Part shown: positions 50,129 through 61,371 of the stretch, one piece after another
How positions within the stretch are numbered: the stretch's first letter is position 1
Layout: each line of letters opens with the position of its first letter
DNA from: Straminergon stramineum
Lineage: Eukaryota > Streptophyta > Bryopsida > Hypnales > Calliergonaceae
Length of the DNA: 64,000 nucleotides
Direction of reading: 5' to 3'
Assembly (NCBI GenBank): GCA_963920665.1
Contig: OY987272.1
Coordinates: forward strand, 19,646,893-19,710,892
Notes under the pieces: generated by a model
Seen by the model: the letters and a program-made list of their open reading frames with translations, nothing else
What the model was told of the DNA's origin: nothing
Database searches by the model: none
Program-made: the position numbers and the translations under genes

Positions 50129-50147
50129 TATCATCGAGGCGATGATA
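50129..50147. repeat. Second 19-bp palindrome within gene A exon 3
   Basis: TATCATCGAGGCGATGATA is read as Tyr-His-Arg-Gly-Asp-Asp. It is palindromic except for one base pair. Confidence 0.85.
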
Positions 50148-50419
50148 CGGGCGAAGTGGAATCAGGACTTGTTTCACAAGCACCTAAAATGGAGACACCG
50201 GTGTGCGGGACGTCGTCTCAGGTCGTGGAGGAGTTGCAATCACCTTTATCCGTAGAGGAAGAAAGGGTCGACTACGAAGCGAGCGAGGACGATACCCAAG
50301 ATAATGTGCAAGAGGAGATCCAAGGGGAGCCTCCTACTGCAGCGCCAGTGGGAGGGGATGAGCCTCAAGAGCATGGATCCGCTCAGGTACAACCCTCTGA
50401 CCCATATGGTTTCGATTGA

Positions 50420-50909
50420 GTCGATAGAACTTGAAGTCGATCATGTTTGTGTATATGAAGAGTAGGGAGAAGGCTTTGAGTAGTCATGGAATCTCATTTG
50501 TACTCCTGCTGCGTGGCAAGATGGTGTTGCCACTCGTTGATTGCTTGCGCGTTGACTACATATACGTTTGCGGCTCCTTCTCGTGTAGTCTAGTGTACCA
50601 TAGTTCTGTTAGAATAGATTTTGCGACCCTATTCGAAACAGAAAATTTTCATTTGTATCATGTAATCTATGTAAATAAAATATGCACATTTTTCAAATAT
50701 CTTGTAGTCTAATTGGATCTTGCTTTTGATGTTTTGGATGACCAGCTCGAAAAACTTGAAAGTGTGCACCGCCCACTGCCAATGAAAGCACTTCCTACTG
50801 GGAGACCACAGTCGATTAGTGGAATTCAATGCATCTCTCCCCTTTCTGGCTCACCTGTTTCTGCATTTAAACAGGTAACTTCATTTCTTTGTTGTTATGC
50901 TCTGATCAG
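50420..50909 (+). other. Gene A 3' flank and unresolved 5' part of the FCP1-like gene
   Basis: An AATAAA signal at about 50675 may end the gene A transcript. An open stretch at 50704-50874 (DLAFDVLDDQLEKLESVHRP) looks like coding sequence and ends CAG followed by GTAACT. It could be the preceding exon of the FCP1-like gene, but the gap to the next exon would be only 35 bases, which is very short for a plant intron. Confidence 0.35.
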
Positions 50910-51752
50910 GTAGTAGCGGAGGGCGGAAGAGAGATCGTGCCCAAGAATGTGCCTCCTGTACTTCCTCCACCGTGGAGGAAATGGCTGAACATTGTCTTCG
51001 ACTTGAACGGCATACTGTGTCAAATGACGATGAAGTCCTACGGGGAGAAATTCAAACCGTACAAGCTCGAAGACAATGTTCTCTGCCACAGAAATCCCAC
51101 GATCATCGGACCCAAGGCAGTTTTCGCTCGGCAAAATCTGGGCAAATTCCTTTGGGAGGTGTCCGCGATCGCGGATAGGGTCTTAGTGTGGACAACGATG
51201 TTGAAGCGCAACGCAGAACCCATCGCTGGACACCTGTTCAGCAGTTGTAGAGCACCCTACGATATACTCAGTCAGGAGCAATGCAAAAAGATAGAGTACT
51301 CTCCGAGAAAGTTCTTTCATCTTGCTGAGCAAGTGCATTGTATGAAAGTGCTCTCCGAGACCTTGTTCTGCAATCTGAGTAGAAGCACGTCCTTCACCTC
51401 AGATAATACGCTTCTCATTGACGACTCTCCGAACAAGAGTGTTTGCAATGAGAATGGAAATGCCATATTCCTAGACTCTTGGAGGCACCATAATCGCAGA
51501 GATGACGTCCTCATGGGGGAACTCCTGCCATGGCTTAGACGTCTAGATTCGAACTGCCAACCGAGTCAAATGCGGACATACGTCGAGGAAAACCGCATTG
51601 GTCTGAACCCATTGGGAGCAAGGGACTACAAGGTGGACTACCTCATAGACGTGATGAAAGAGTCCTCAAAAGTCATGGGTTCTAGATACGAACTCCCTGG
51701 AATAGGCATAATCATAGAACGAGGCCGACGTAGGAAGTACATTGTAAAGTAG
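50910..51752 (+). CDS. FCP1/NIF-like HAD-fold protein with Asn in place of the second catalytic Asp
   Basis: FCP1-type HAD phosphatases dephosphorylate Ser/Thr, classically on the RNA polymerase II tail. Signature I here is IVFDLNGILC, so the nucleophile Asp is kept but the DxD general acid/base Asp is Asn. Signature II is VLVWTTM, and the distal acidic motif LLIDDSPNKS is intact. Plant FCP1-like proteins with DLNG exist, and their activity is uncertain. The frame is open for 281 codons from an acceptor-like TGATCAG at 50903-50909 to TAG, with no internal stop, unlike its neighbours. No ATG precedes the domain in this exon, so an upstream exon is required or has been lost. It directly follows gene A on the same strand. 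Confidence 0.7.
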   Translation, partial: VVAEGGREIVPKNVPPVLPPPWRKWLNIVFDLNGILCQMTMKSYGEKFKPYKLEDNVLCHRNPTIIGPKAVFARQNLGKFLWEVSAIADRVLVWTTMLKRNAEPIAGHLFSSCRAPYDILSQEQCKKIEYSPRKFFHLAEQVHCMKVLSETLFCNLSRSTSFTSDNTLLIDDSPNKSVCNENGNAIFLDSWRHHNRRDDVLMGELLPWLRRLDSNCQPSQMRTYVEENRIGLNPLGARDYKVDYLIDVMKESSKVMGSRYELPGIGIIIERGRRRKYIVK

Positions 51753-51938
51753 ATTCTCTCTAGATGTGAGATAACATTTTGTGTATAGTCCTCCATTTGT
51801 ACGCTACAATCTTCTGTAAATAATATATTGAGTTCGCATTTCTCTTGAATCTTTGCCATGTGCTTAGGGGGTTCATTATCCATGTCCCCCATTCTCGATT
51901 GAAGTTGCTTTTGCATTATATTTATTCAACGGTGGGTA

Positions 51939-52883
51939 ATGTGGGTGGGCTTCTTGATCATATATGGACTGCAGGTTGGAGGCGTTCACTTCGTTGAACC
52001 GCTGGAAAGGCAAAGGCCGACCAGGAGTCTACTCTCCAGATCGGAAAGGTTGCTCTCCAACCAGTCCGAATCCGAGGGAGGGAGTTGCAACACGATTCCA
52101 TATTCCAAGCCATACATGTTGCGATCTGCCATGGACGCCGCATCTGTAGCCATAGACTATTCCAAGGGGGACGTGGAAGAAGGCGTCATGGACAACCCCC
52201 CGAGTCGTGGACCTATCAGGACTCCCATTTGCTCTCCTTTGCCGCTGAAACGGGCATCCTCGACCCGAGGGGACTCATTCTCCCCTGCTCCACGGACCGA
52301 TGCTGCAACCAGTCGTAAACTAGACCTACCACTAGACAAACCGGCAACTTGTCCTCGGCTCAAGGATGCACTTCAATCATCGCTCGTGATTCAGCAGCTT
52401 CCTAATGACATTGCCGATCGTAAGGCAACGCCTGCGTTCGACCATGAGGCAAACAATGCATTGCCCTTGCCCACGACTGATGCTCTTGGACCTCGGCTCC
52501 AAGATAAACAGCCTCGTCCCTCGCTGGCTGCTGGAGCCAGACGATCTCCTTCTGCCGATAGTCTCTTCCGGCAATGAATTTTCAGAGATCACAGGCGGTT
52601 CCTCGACTCGAAAACAGATGGGGCTCGACTTCCATACATGGACAATGTCAATGCAACGCTACCGAGGCTACCTCCTCGAGGGTCAAAATCGCTTTCTACT
52701 TCAGAGGTGCCTCAAGCTACTCGAAGGCCAAAGCAGAAAGACGATGGATCTCAAAGTTTGGATTTGCGCGGTGGAAGTGGGCGACACTATCATTCCTGAT
52801 GCGATGATATCTTTAAAGGTCTAGCAAAGATAAAAGCAATGGAAGCAACCAAGAGCAATAGTACAGCCAATAGCGATGCCTAG
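51939..52883 (+). pseudogene. Gene C: disordered Ser/Pro-rich protein remnant with two TGA codons
   Basis: After a plausible acceptor (TGGACTGCAG, near 51974) the frame is open through 52574. It then continues past TGA at 52575-52577 and TGA at 52797-52799 to TAG at 52881-52883; both TGA codons fit CGA decay. The composition is Ser, Pro, Arg and Leu rich (SRKLDLPLDKPATCPRLKD, KAMEATKSNSTANSDA) with no recognised domain. Several weak matches to the 19-bp palindrome (14-15 of 19 bases) lie in the coding sequence at about 52256, 52349 and 52599. It could be a 3' exon of the preceding FCP1-like gene or a separate gene. Confidence 0.4.
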
Positions 52884-55800
52884 GTGACCAACTCAAGTTT
52901 CTGAAGCGAAAGGAACTTCGGGGTCTCTTTTACTATTAATAGCATAGAAAATAATCACAAAAAAATACCTAAAGTAGTTCAGTACTCTTACATGTATGGT
53001 AGCGCTCCTTGTTACTACTTACATTCTAGGCAATCGTTTGCCTTCATAATTCAATCACTTCAAAGGACACTGTGAACAAAAAGTTACATACTCTTTGTGT
53101 AGTAAATCTCTCAAATAAGTCAAACGAATTGAACTGAAATTCACTTGCATTTCATTTTTCCAAGGGCTTTGATACATTCTTGAATGAACTTCTAAATATG
53201 TCTTTTCATGAGTTCTTGCAATCAATGTAATTCGAGGAACTTGTTTTAAGTCATTTGAACCCAACCCTTATTCAAAACTATGTGTCCTTGGTTTTTATCG
53301 TTGGGTTCAACAACTATTACCTCAAAGAAACTTCACACTCGTTTTTCAAAGTCTCAAAATAACCATTTTGTCTCAATTTAACGAATAAGGCCTTATTTGT
53401 CTTTAGAGAAGCTTAGTCTTTATAATGCTAGTTTACATGTAATTTTTTGAGCAAGGTCCTACTCAAACTTCCTCACATGTGGCTTTTTGATACTAGGGTA
53501 GTGACCTTGTGATGCACCTCAATGTAAACAAAGTGATGGAAAGCACAGTGTCAACTAATGTATAGTGTAGTTATTGATGCACATCAAGTATCAACAAGCT
53601 GATGTGTATAGTACTCTCTATACATAGACATAATAAACAAAGTCACTAACAAAAGAAAGAATAAGGCATGACCTCACTATTACTAACTATGAAAAGAGGA
53701 GCCTATAGCCACATTGTTAAATATCAAAGTCCTTCTCTCCTTATGTTCCAACTATTCATTCTTGAAATATTTTATATTTAATATTCAAAGATGCAATCAC
53801 ATATCTTCTGTACATCATAAAATCTTTAATTAAACTCTTTTGGTGAAATTTTGGAATTAATGCAAATTTTTTTGAAAAGAGCAAATCCATATTGTATATA
53901 AACTATGATTTTTTCAAAGGTGTACACTATAGTGTAAAATTAAAAAAATCAACACTCCATAGTTATTGGCAGAAGTTCAAATTGCAATAAAATATTCTAG
54001 TGATAACCTTTAGGTTAGAATTAGTTTGATTAATTCTTGGAGTGACCTACAGGTTCTTATATTAAAATTTTATAAGGTCCACTTGGCAAACATGGGTTCT
54101 TTTTGACGCTACAATTCAAAAAATGGTGGAAGGAAGTCAAGACAAAAATAATAGAATTTTGAAGTGATAATGAAATAATGGGATTTTGCAGTCACATGAC
54201 TAAAATGTAAATTCTAATAAGGGAATTTAGTATGTAATGTAGTGTTTGTTTTTTTCAAATTTCTAAATCCTCCAATTCCAAGAATGTCGATCATGGAAGG
54301 TATCAATTCATAACTAATATCACACAGAACTAAGTCCAAATGGAATCAAAGTACTATTTAAGAACAAATTGTTTAATTTCAAAATAACCTACATCAACAT
54401 ATACAAGAAACTCAAGGTCGTCAATCATGAGCAATTGATCAATTTCTCTCAGACAAGCCTTTTACAAGCAAATGGTCTAAATCCTCAAATGGGATCACAA
54501 ATTTGACAAAACAAGTTGAATAAGCCTATCCCTAGTCTCTAACTCTTGGTAATGTCCCTTCATTAGACCAAACTTGATCTAATTCTAATGCTTTTCTTCT
54601 TAATATACACACAAACATAATGCTTCAATATAAGTTTCAATTAGTTTTGTACTAATTCCAATCAATCAAAGGAAGAATCAACAAGTCAATAAAGAACAAA
54701 CCTACCTTAGGCTACTACAATTTGCAAGAATACTTTATAAATTAATAAAAAATGGATTTGATAACAAATTGTATTCAAAGAGAGCATAGGAATATACAAG
54801 TGAGCCATACAAGTATGAATTGTCTCAAGAAAATTTGACCTTTAGATTTATAGTCTCAAAAATTTGCAAGAATTGGTTGAAAGATCACTAAATGAAGGCT
54901 ATTTGACTCCTTTCCTATCTAGCCAATTTGTCATGGTTCAAATCTATTTGTGTAAAAATTAGTTCTACTTGACTCTTGAAAAGAAAAATTAACATACATA
55001 ATTGACCCTATTCATTTAAGAAGTGAAACTAGGCACTTAAACGTCAATATTAGGTTGCCTTTCCAATTGAGGGAGTTGAAAAGTTTTCTAAGGGCCCCCA
55101 ATGGTAAGCTTTGGGATTGAGTTAATTTCCAAAGCAAAGGCTAAAAAGTTAGGAATTAAAAAAAATACATTGAAAGGTTTTCGAGGCAACTAATGGGACT
55201 TACAAAAACAAGTGGAATGTAGGTTCTACTTTGCAACCATGAGGTTCAAATCTTTAGAGTTTCTATATTGACAAATATAGGATTCAATGTTGGCTATTGG
55301 TCCAACATACACCTCCAAAGTCCAACATAACGAGTTCACAAATGCCAAGACTTCTATGTCAAGTAAGTCTACACTTATAATTCTAAAATGATGAGCCTAT
55401 AACTATTTTTTCAAACTTCATTTTGAACTATCTATGAATGTGATTTTGGTATTTATTTATCAAAGATGTGATTACATGTCTTCCATTAGCCATAAAAATC
55501 TCACATATTTTTGGTGAAAATTTAAAATTACTATGAAATTTTGAATAAAAAGTGAAAAGAGTCAGATCACATGCAATGTATGCTAAAATATATATCCTAA
55601 AATTTTTGAAAATCTCTCTATAGGGTTATATTATAGAATAGAACATCATGGTGCAAGTCTTTTTACCATGTCATTCTAGAATTATAAAATCAACACTCCA
55701 TGGTTGTGAATTCATTTTTCTAAATTGCCAATCAATATTTTAGAAAAAATTCTATGTTTTAACCCTTAAACGTTAAAGCAGATGTTTTGTGTCAGATGGA

Positions 55801-58800
55801 TGACTTCACTCTTGATTGTAGAAAAATAGAATGCACCTATTGGTCCAATAATCGGAGCAGTTTTGCTAACTACCTTGGTCATGGGGGCTTCGTCCTTTAA
55901 GGATTAAGTAGAATTCCAAATGAATAGTTGAAGAGTATTAATGAAAACTATTTCCCACTAGAATTCTAATGCTTTCTAGGCTCTAATATTCGTGTGAAAA
56001 TTTCCATTGCCAAGGTCTCTAAACTTAAAAATAGGGCCTTAAAACCTTCAATTGGGAGCCAATGGTAGCACAAAGAATAGTAGAGCCCCAATAGAATGTT
56101 AGGAATTGAAAAAAAATTTAATTGAGTAGAAACTAGGATTGGTGAGCCTCATTTATTAGCTAGTTCAAAACAAAAAAAGATCATGTTGATGACTAAAATT
56201 TAGATTGAGAAATGATCAAAAGTTGCTTAAGTATACTACACTAATAGTGATACATGGATTTGCCATTTTATATAGAAAAGTTTAAAAAAAACACAAAGAG
56301 GAAAAATCTAGGACCATCCATTGAAAATGAATTCAAGAAACTCTGCCGAGAAATTTGGATGAAGAAATATATTTTTCATCCGAAAGGCCTCCCTAAAATC
56401 ATTTGCCAAATGAAACAATATGTCCTCTAAGGTATTTTAGGTTAATAATGGAAGATTGTTGAGGAATCAAAGTGTCCTTTGGAGGGTCAAAAAAGTTTTT
56501 TGCAAATGAAAGAATGGATTATTTCATCCATTATTTGTGTGCAATTTTATAAATGCTATATCCATATCATTGAGTTGAATTCAAGTCATATTAGTTGCTT
56601 TTTGATTTTATACTTGATGGTATTAGTATACCAAAAAAATTGTACATTAAGACAATGTATTTCAAAACTTAGAGTTTTTCCCAAAAAATTGATTTTGATG
56701 TTCTAAAAATTATATTTTGCTTTTCGATGAGATTGAGAAAATAAAGCTTCTGAGGTGTAGTTTCTACTTTGCTAGAAAATTTTGAAAAATTCCTAAAAAT
56801 GAATAATTTATTGAAGTTTGAAATTGATGATCTATAACCATGTTTCTAAATATATAGTGACACAAGAATTTCTTTATACTATAATGTTATATACTACATG
56901 CACTTCTAATCTAAAATTTTGAAAATTCTTAAGAATGTTTTGTATTTGATATGAATATTTTTTATTTTTTCTTAAGAAAATCATGGTAATTTGAAATTTT
57001 GAATTTTTTTCATATTTCACATAATATTAGAAATATATAATTTCACTATTGAAATATAAAATAAAAAATTTCACTCATAAATAATAGTAAAGAAATGAAA
57101 GATACATAATGGAGGATTTTGAAGTTTTGACTACTTGGTTATGGGCTCTATCCTTTAATTTAGAGGTTAACCTTTGGACTCCTTGGGATGATTTTAGGGA
57201 GGCTATTGGATAGAAAAATATTTTTTCATCCATTTTTGGAGGGGAAAGTTGCTTGAATGCATTTTAAGTAAATAAAATTGGATATTCCCTCATTGTGGCA
57301 TATCTTGACATTATTTTGTAAGAAGATGCTTAATCTATAGAGCACTATGTAGTATATCTTGGCAACATCAAGATCTTGACTCTTGGTGTGAATATAAACC
57401 ATAAATATGGGATTCTTTGAATTTAGTCCCAACTAATGAAATAAAGCTAATGAAGTGTGGTTTCAACTTCAATATAAATTTTTTATTGCAATTTGAACAT
57501 TCCATCTATAACCATTGTATTTTGATTTTATAATTATTAAAGACATGATAAGATTTTCTACTCTATGATATCCTATACTACTATACACATTGAATTTTTT
57601 TTTAGATTTTTTGAGTTGAATTTGTATTTCAAGTTGAATTTTTTTTCACTTTTTCCTTAAAAAATTCACAGTAATACCAGTTGTCACAAATGAATCTGAA
57701 AATTTCATAATTTAGAGAAGATGTGCATTTTCATCTATAAAAAGTAATTATAAAAATATCAAAAATAAATAATTGAAAACTAGAGATATCAAAGTGAATA
57801 GATTTGGAAGTTCAACTCTATAGTCTTATGTTATCTCTTCAAGATTAGGATCCTACTTCCTCCCATGTAACTTATTGCTTAAAGCATTTGCACATTTGTA
57901 CCCTAAATTTGATGCACTAGAAATTAAATATCTATTTTTTAGAGACCTCAAAATTTAAGCCCTCTAGAATTAGAATTAGACCTACCTCTTGAAATTTTGG
58001 GGATCCTTGTTGAAAAGTGACTATTTTTTTATATCTTTAATTTTTTTAAATTTCTTTGCTTTCTTGGCAGTTTTCACCAATCCAAAGCTCATGACCTCCA
58101 AATGAAGACTTCTAGGCCTTAAGTAGCTTTGGTGAATGCTAGGCCTCCTCCCTTTTCATCCAAAGCCAATAATTAGTCCCTCTACTAATCATAGTTTACT
58201 GCTAGGAAAAAGCCATTAGCAATGAAAATGGATTTGTTGCTAACACAGGTATCTAGCCTAACCCTCAAAAACTTATTCTTCCCCTAAGTTCGGTTAATTG
58301 AACTAAAGTTTGGGTTCACTTGGCCTTGTTCTTAAATCCTACACCAAATTGGGTTTCCACCCTCTAGGATAGAAAAGAAAATGTTTGGTCCACATGCTTG
58401 TTCCCATGCCCTGCACGTTCCGAATCAAGTGCTAACTAGCTCTTGTGCCTTTGCTTGTAGTCCTCCCCTTGTTCTTGTTGATTTCTTCACGAGGCTTGCA
58501 TTCATTGTTGAAGATATTGAAATTTTCAATTGACCAATAGTAAGAGGTAGCAAACAAGTGTGGAGAAATCTAACCTTCAGTTATAGTATGTAGGTGGTGC
58601 CCAAACTTTGATATTCAATTGCACAATGTTAACTCCTAAAGGATCAAACTGTGTTTTTTGGCAACATAGTGATTTAGGGCAGCTCACTATGAATGGAATT
58701 TTTATTTTTTTATTTGAAATTTTCACACAACATGTGCTTGAGGATTAGCTTTAAGGGCCAATAATTTTCATAACTTTTGGATATATGGTTAAAAAGATAT

Positions 58801-60317
58801 TGTATGATATGCAGTTTTCATTGCTTAGCTAGTAGCTTGTGCAACAAAAAAAACTTCTTTAAAAATCACCTTTTTTTTAAATAAAAATTTGAAATTGGTT
58901 TTCTAGATTTATATATACATGGAAAGATTTGAAGCATTCCATTTTGATTTATGAGATGAAAGTTATGAAGTTTTTTAGTTGTGGGTAGTAATGTAATCTA
59001 TACTCTAAAATAAACTTTAAAGTCCTTTATCTTACTCAACTTTCAATATTTTTGAAAAAAAATAAAATCACTGATGTAGATTGTTTATTACAACATTATC
59101 ACCATTGGGATTGGCATTTTTCAATTCCATAAATAAATGATTAACAATTTCTTTCTACTTACTAATTTTTTTCTATATGTTGTACAATTCCAAATGATCT
59201 GAAATTTTTCAAGCATATATCCATTATGACTTGATGAATGAATCCAAAGAGTTACAACCATTTTGGACATTTTTTTTATAATGATATAGCCTTGTGAAGT
59301 GCATCTACCCGGGTTTTTGAAGGGCAAAAAAAAAGGCTTTTTGTCGCTTCAAATGCTGATATCTTGCAATCCACACGATGGGAATTTTTGAGATTTTTTC
59401 CACATCTTCCCAAACTAGTGTACTACAAGATCCTATAGTTACATTTGCCCAAAAATGTATTTTTCCCAAAATTTGGTACTTGTACTAGAAATGGTAGCTT
59501 TGGAGTGTTTTTGATGAAAACATAGTCAAATACATTTAGGAGTTAACCCCTAAGCACTTCAACGTTCATTTTCTTGACAATGAACAAATTGAAACTTGAG
59601 TTTCATCCTTCAAATGACTTGGATAAAAGTTATTTTAATTTGCAAAGATACGTTATCAAGTTTTTGTCCTATCTAAGGGTTGGATTTGGTGTTACTAGAG
59701 TTCATATTTTTCTGAATTACAAATGTGCAAGTATGTCAAGTGGTCAAATTGCATTGACTTTAGTTCAAAACCAGATTAGCCAAAATGAGGTCATATATTT
59801 TAAGAACAAAAAAACTTAAAAAAATCACCATGCGAAGAGAGCCTCATTTCAAATCCATTCCAACAAATTTTACTCAAAAAATGATAATATTTTGCTTGTC
59901 ATCGAATTTAGAAGGAATTTTGGAATTTCTCTTTCAAAATTTGCAAAAAAAGATTGGTGATAGCATTGGTGAATCTAACCATATAGATGGAATTTGCAAA
60001 TCAAAATCTACAACTTTTATTTGCATATCAATTCCGAAATATGCTTCCAAATAGCACTTTATTTTGATTTTTCTCAAATCATCAATTCTGGAGATGAATC
60101 TAGACGTTTAGGGGTTAAAATAACTACATTGAATAGGGATATTAAGGGGACCATAAAATTGAAGGGATTGATTGTGAAAAATTGTAGATGTTTGAAACAT
60201 GATGTACATCATCCAGACACTTCAATAACTCCTGATGTACAATCAAGGTAGATATTTTTATAGTGTGAAGTGTCAATTAATTAGTATGGGTCCCCTTAAA
60301 ACCCTTATCCACTGTAG

Positions 60318-60416
60318 AATACAAGTTAGGTTTCCTAGTTGGAGAGGTGCCAAAGTTATCCACCCTCCATCCTTCATTTGTAGCAGGTTGCTCTTCTACA
60401 TCACAATAGACATGGA
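60318..60416 (+). repeat. Left copy of a roughly 95-bp inverted repeat
   Basis: The segment from GTTAGGTTTCCTAGTTGGAG through CATCCTTCATTTGTAGCAGG matches the reverse complement of 61277-61371 with scattered mismatches, mostly transitions. The two copies are separated by about 860 bases. Confidence 0.7.
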
Positions 60417-61276
60417 CCTAGTAGAATTCTTTTTTAAATACCATGGGTAGAGGTCTTTTGCATTTTGCTTCTCTGAAATGAATTTATTCATCTGTTGAAA
60501 GTAGAGTAGGAAATCTCCTTGCAGTGATTGAGCTAGTCATTGGAGTTGAAAAGATTGGATGGCAACTTTCAACTCATATCAGAAGATTTCCATATTGATT
60601 TCCTCATGATTACTGCTCCTCTATCTCATAGAAAACTTGTAAGTGGAATCAGTGCAGAAGCACAAAATTTGTGACAATCATATGCCAATTTCCAACAGAA
60701 CAATCAACAAATGAACCAGGTCTGTCAGATTGGAGTTCACACAAGAATGGAATGATAATTTTGGAAAAATTCAGCTTGTCATGCCTGGTGTGGACATTCA
60801 AGTTGTGTGCATTATGGTGATGGAGAGCGTTTGGGAAAGGGATTTCCAGCTTTCTGGACTTGAATGGCTCAATAATTTCAGTATAGGTAACCCAATTACA
60901 CATTTTGAGCCTCCATGAGTCTGAGTTAAGATTGTTCAAGAGTTAAAAAAGAAATTGGGTGATCGAATGAGCTGTGGCCATGCTCTCATGCAGACCCACA
61001 AGAACTCTAGGATTCTGACATGGTAAGAATTTGCAAACGGTACTGCAAATCCCCTTGTTGGAATGTAGCATTTTTAAGTGCTTGCTTTGCCTAGGAATCT
61101 GACATGGATTTTTGACACAAGTAGGAAATGAAGAATTTTAGAGTGTAGAGTAGCAGGTATGGCATTCTTTTATGGATCACAAGGTAAAACAAGGAGTGTT
61201 GATGGCATTTTGTACATGCTTTATGATCTCTTGGTATAATGCTACAAAATGTTGAAAAAGAATCTTAGTAGCATCA

Positions 61277-61371
61277 TCTACTATGATGATGCAAAGGAGC
61301 AACCTGCCACAGATGAAGGATGGAAGGTGGATAACTTTGGTACCTCTCCCAACTGGGAAACCTAACACTTA
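61277..61371 (-). repeat. Right copy of a roughly 95-bp inverted repeat
   Basis: The reverse complement reads GTTAGGTTTCCCAGTTGGGA through CATCCTTCATCTGTGGCAGG, the partner of 60318-60416. The pair may be the ends of a decayed element or two diverged copies of a small repeat. Confidence 0.7.

Larger units (their letters stand above)
45794..50419 (+). pseudogene. Gene A: very large unknown protein (about 1,420 codons, three exons) with a possible ParB/Srx-like segment; nine internal stops
   Basis: One frame runs through exon 1 (45794-47236), exon 2 (47431-48756) and exon 3 (48920-50419), joined by introns of 194 and 163 bases with GT/AG ends. Residues 1-170 form a compact domain (WEFKEHIYTWSFGVNRWKSY). 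A basic stretch with SKRKRKKS suggests a nuclear signal. About residues 300-490 (VNVDIKQCIIASDQYVI, FMIINSQHSITASKELQ, WDAYIVWSQDHNKLRNISKF) recall the ParB/sulfiredoxin fold, in which a G/SQHR/S motif follows a strand; this is tentative. Exon 3 has an acidic stretch, a Lys/Glu coiled coil and a disordered tail. Stops: TGA at 46307-46309 and 47935-47937; TAG at 46814-46816, 47012-47014, 47563-47565, 48133-48135, 48313-48315, 49826-49828 and 49835-49837; no TAA. Each lies in an otherwise continuous frame and fits CGA or CAG decay. Confidence 0.6.

Noticed and set aside
45794..50419. Stop-codon reassignment or read-through as an explanation of the many in-frame stops
   Set aside because: TAG, TGA and TAA replace Gln, Arg and Trp in different places, ordinary stops still end frames, and unrelated genes and transposons share the pattern. 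Mutation explains this more simply.
45794..52883. Endogenous giant-virus insertion
   Set aside because: Gene A has spliceosomal-type introns, and no capsid, polymerase or other viral hallmark gene is present.
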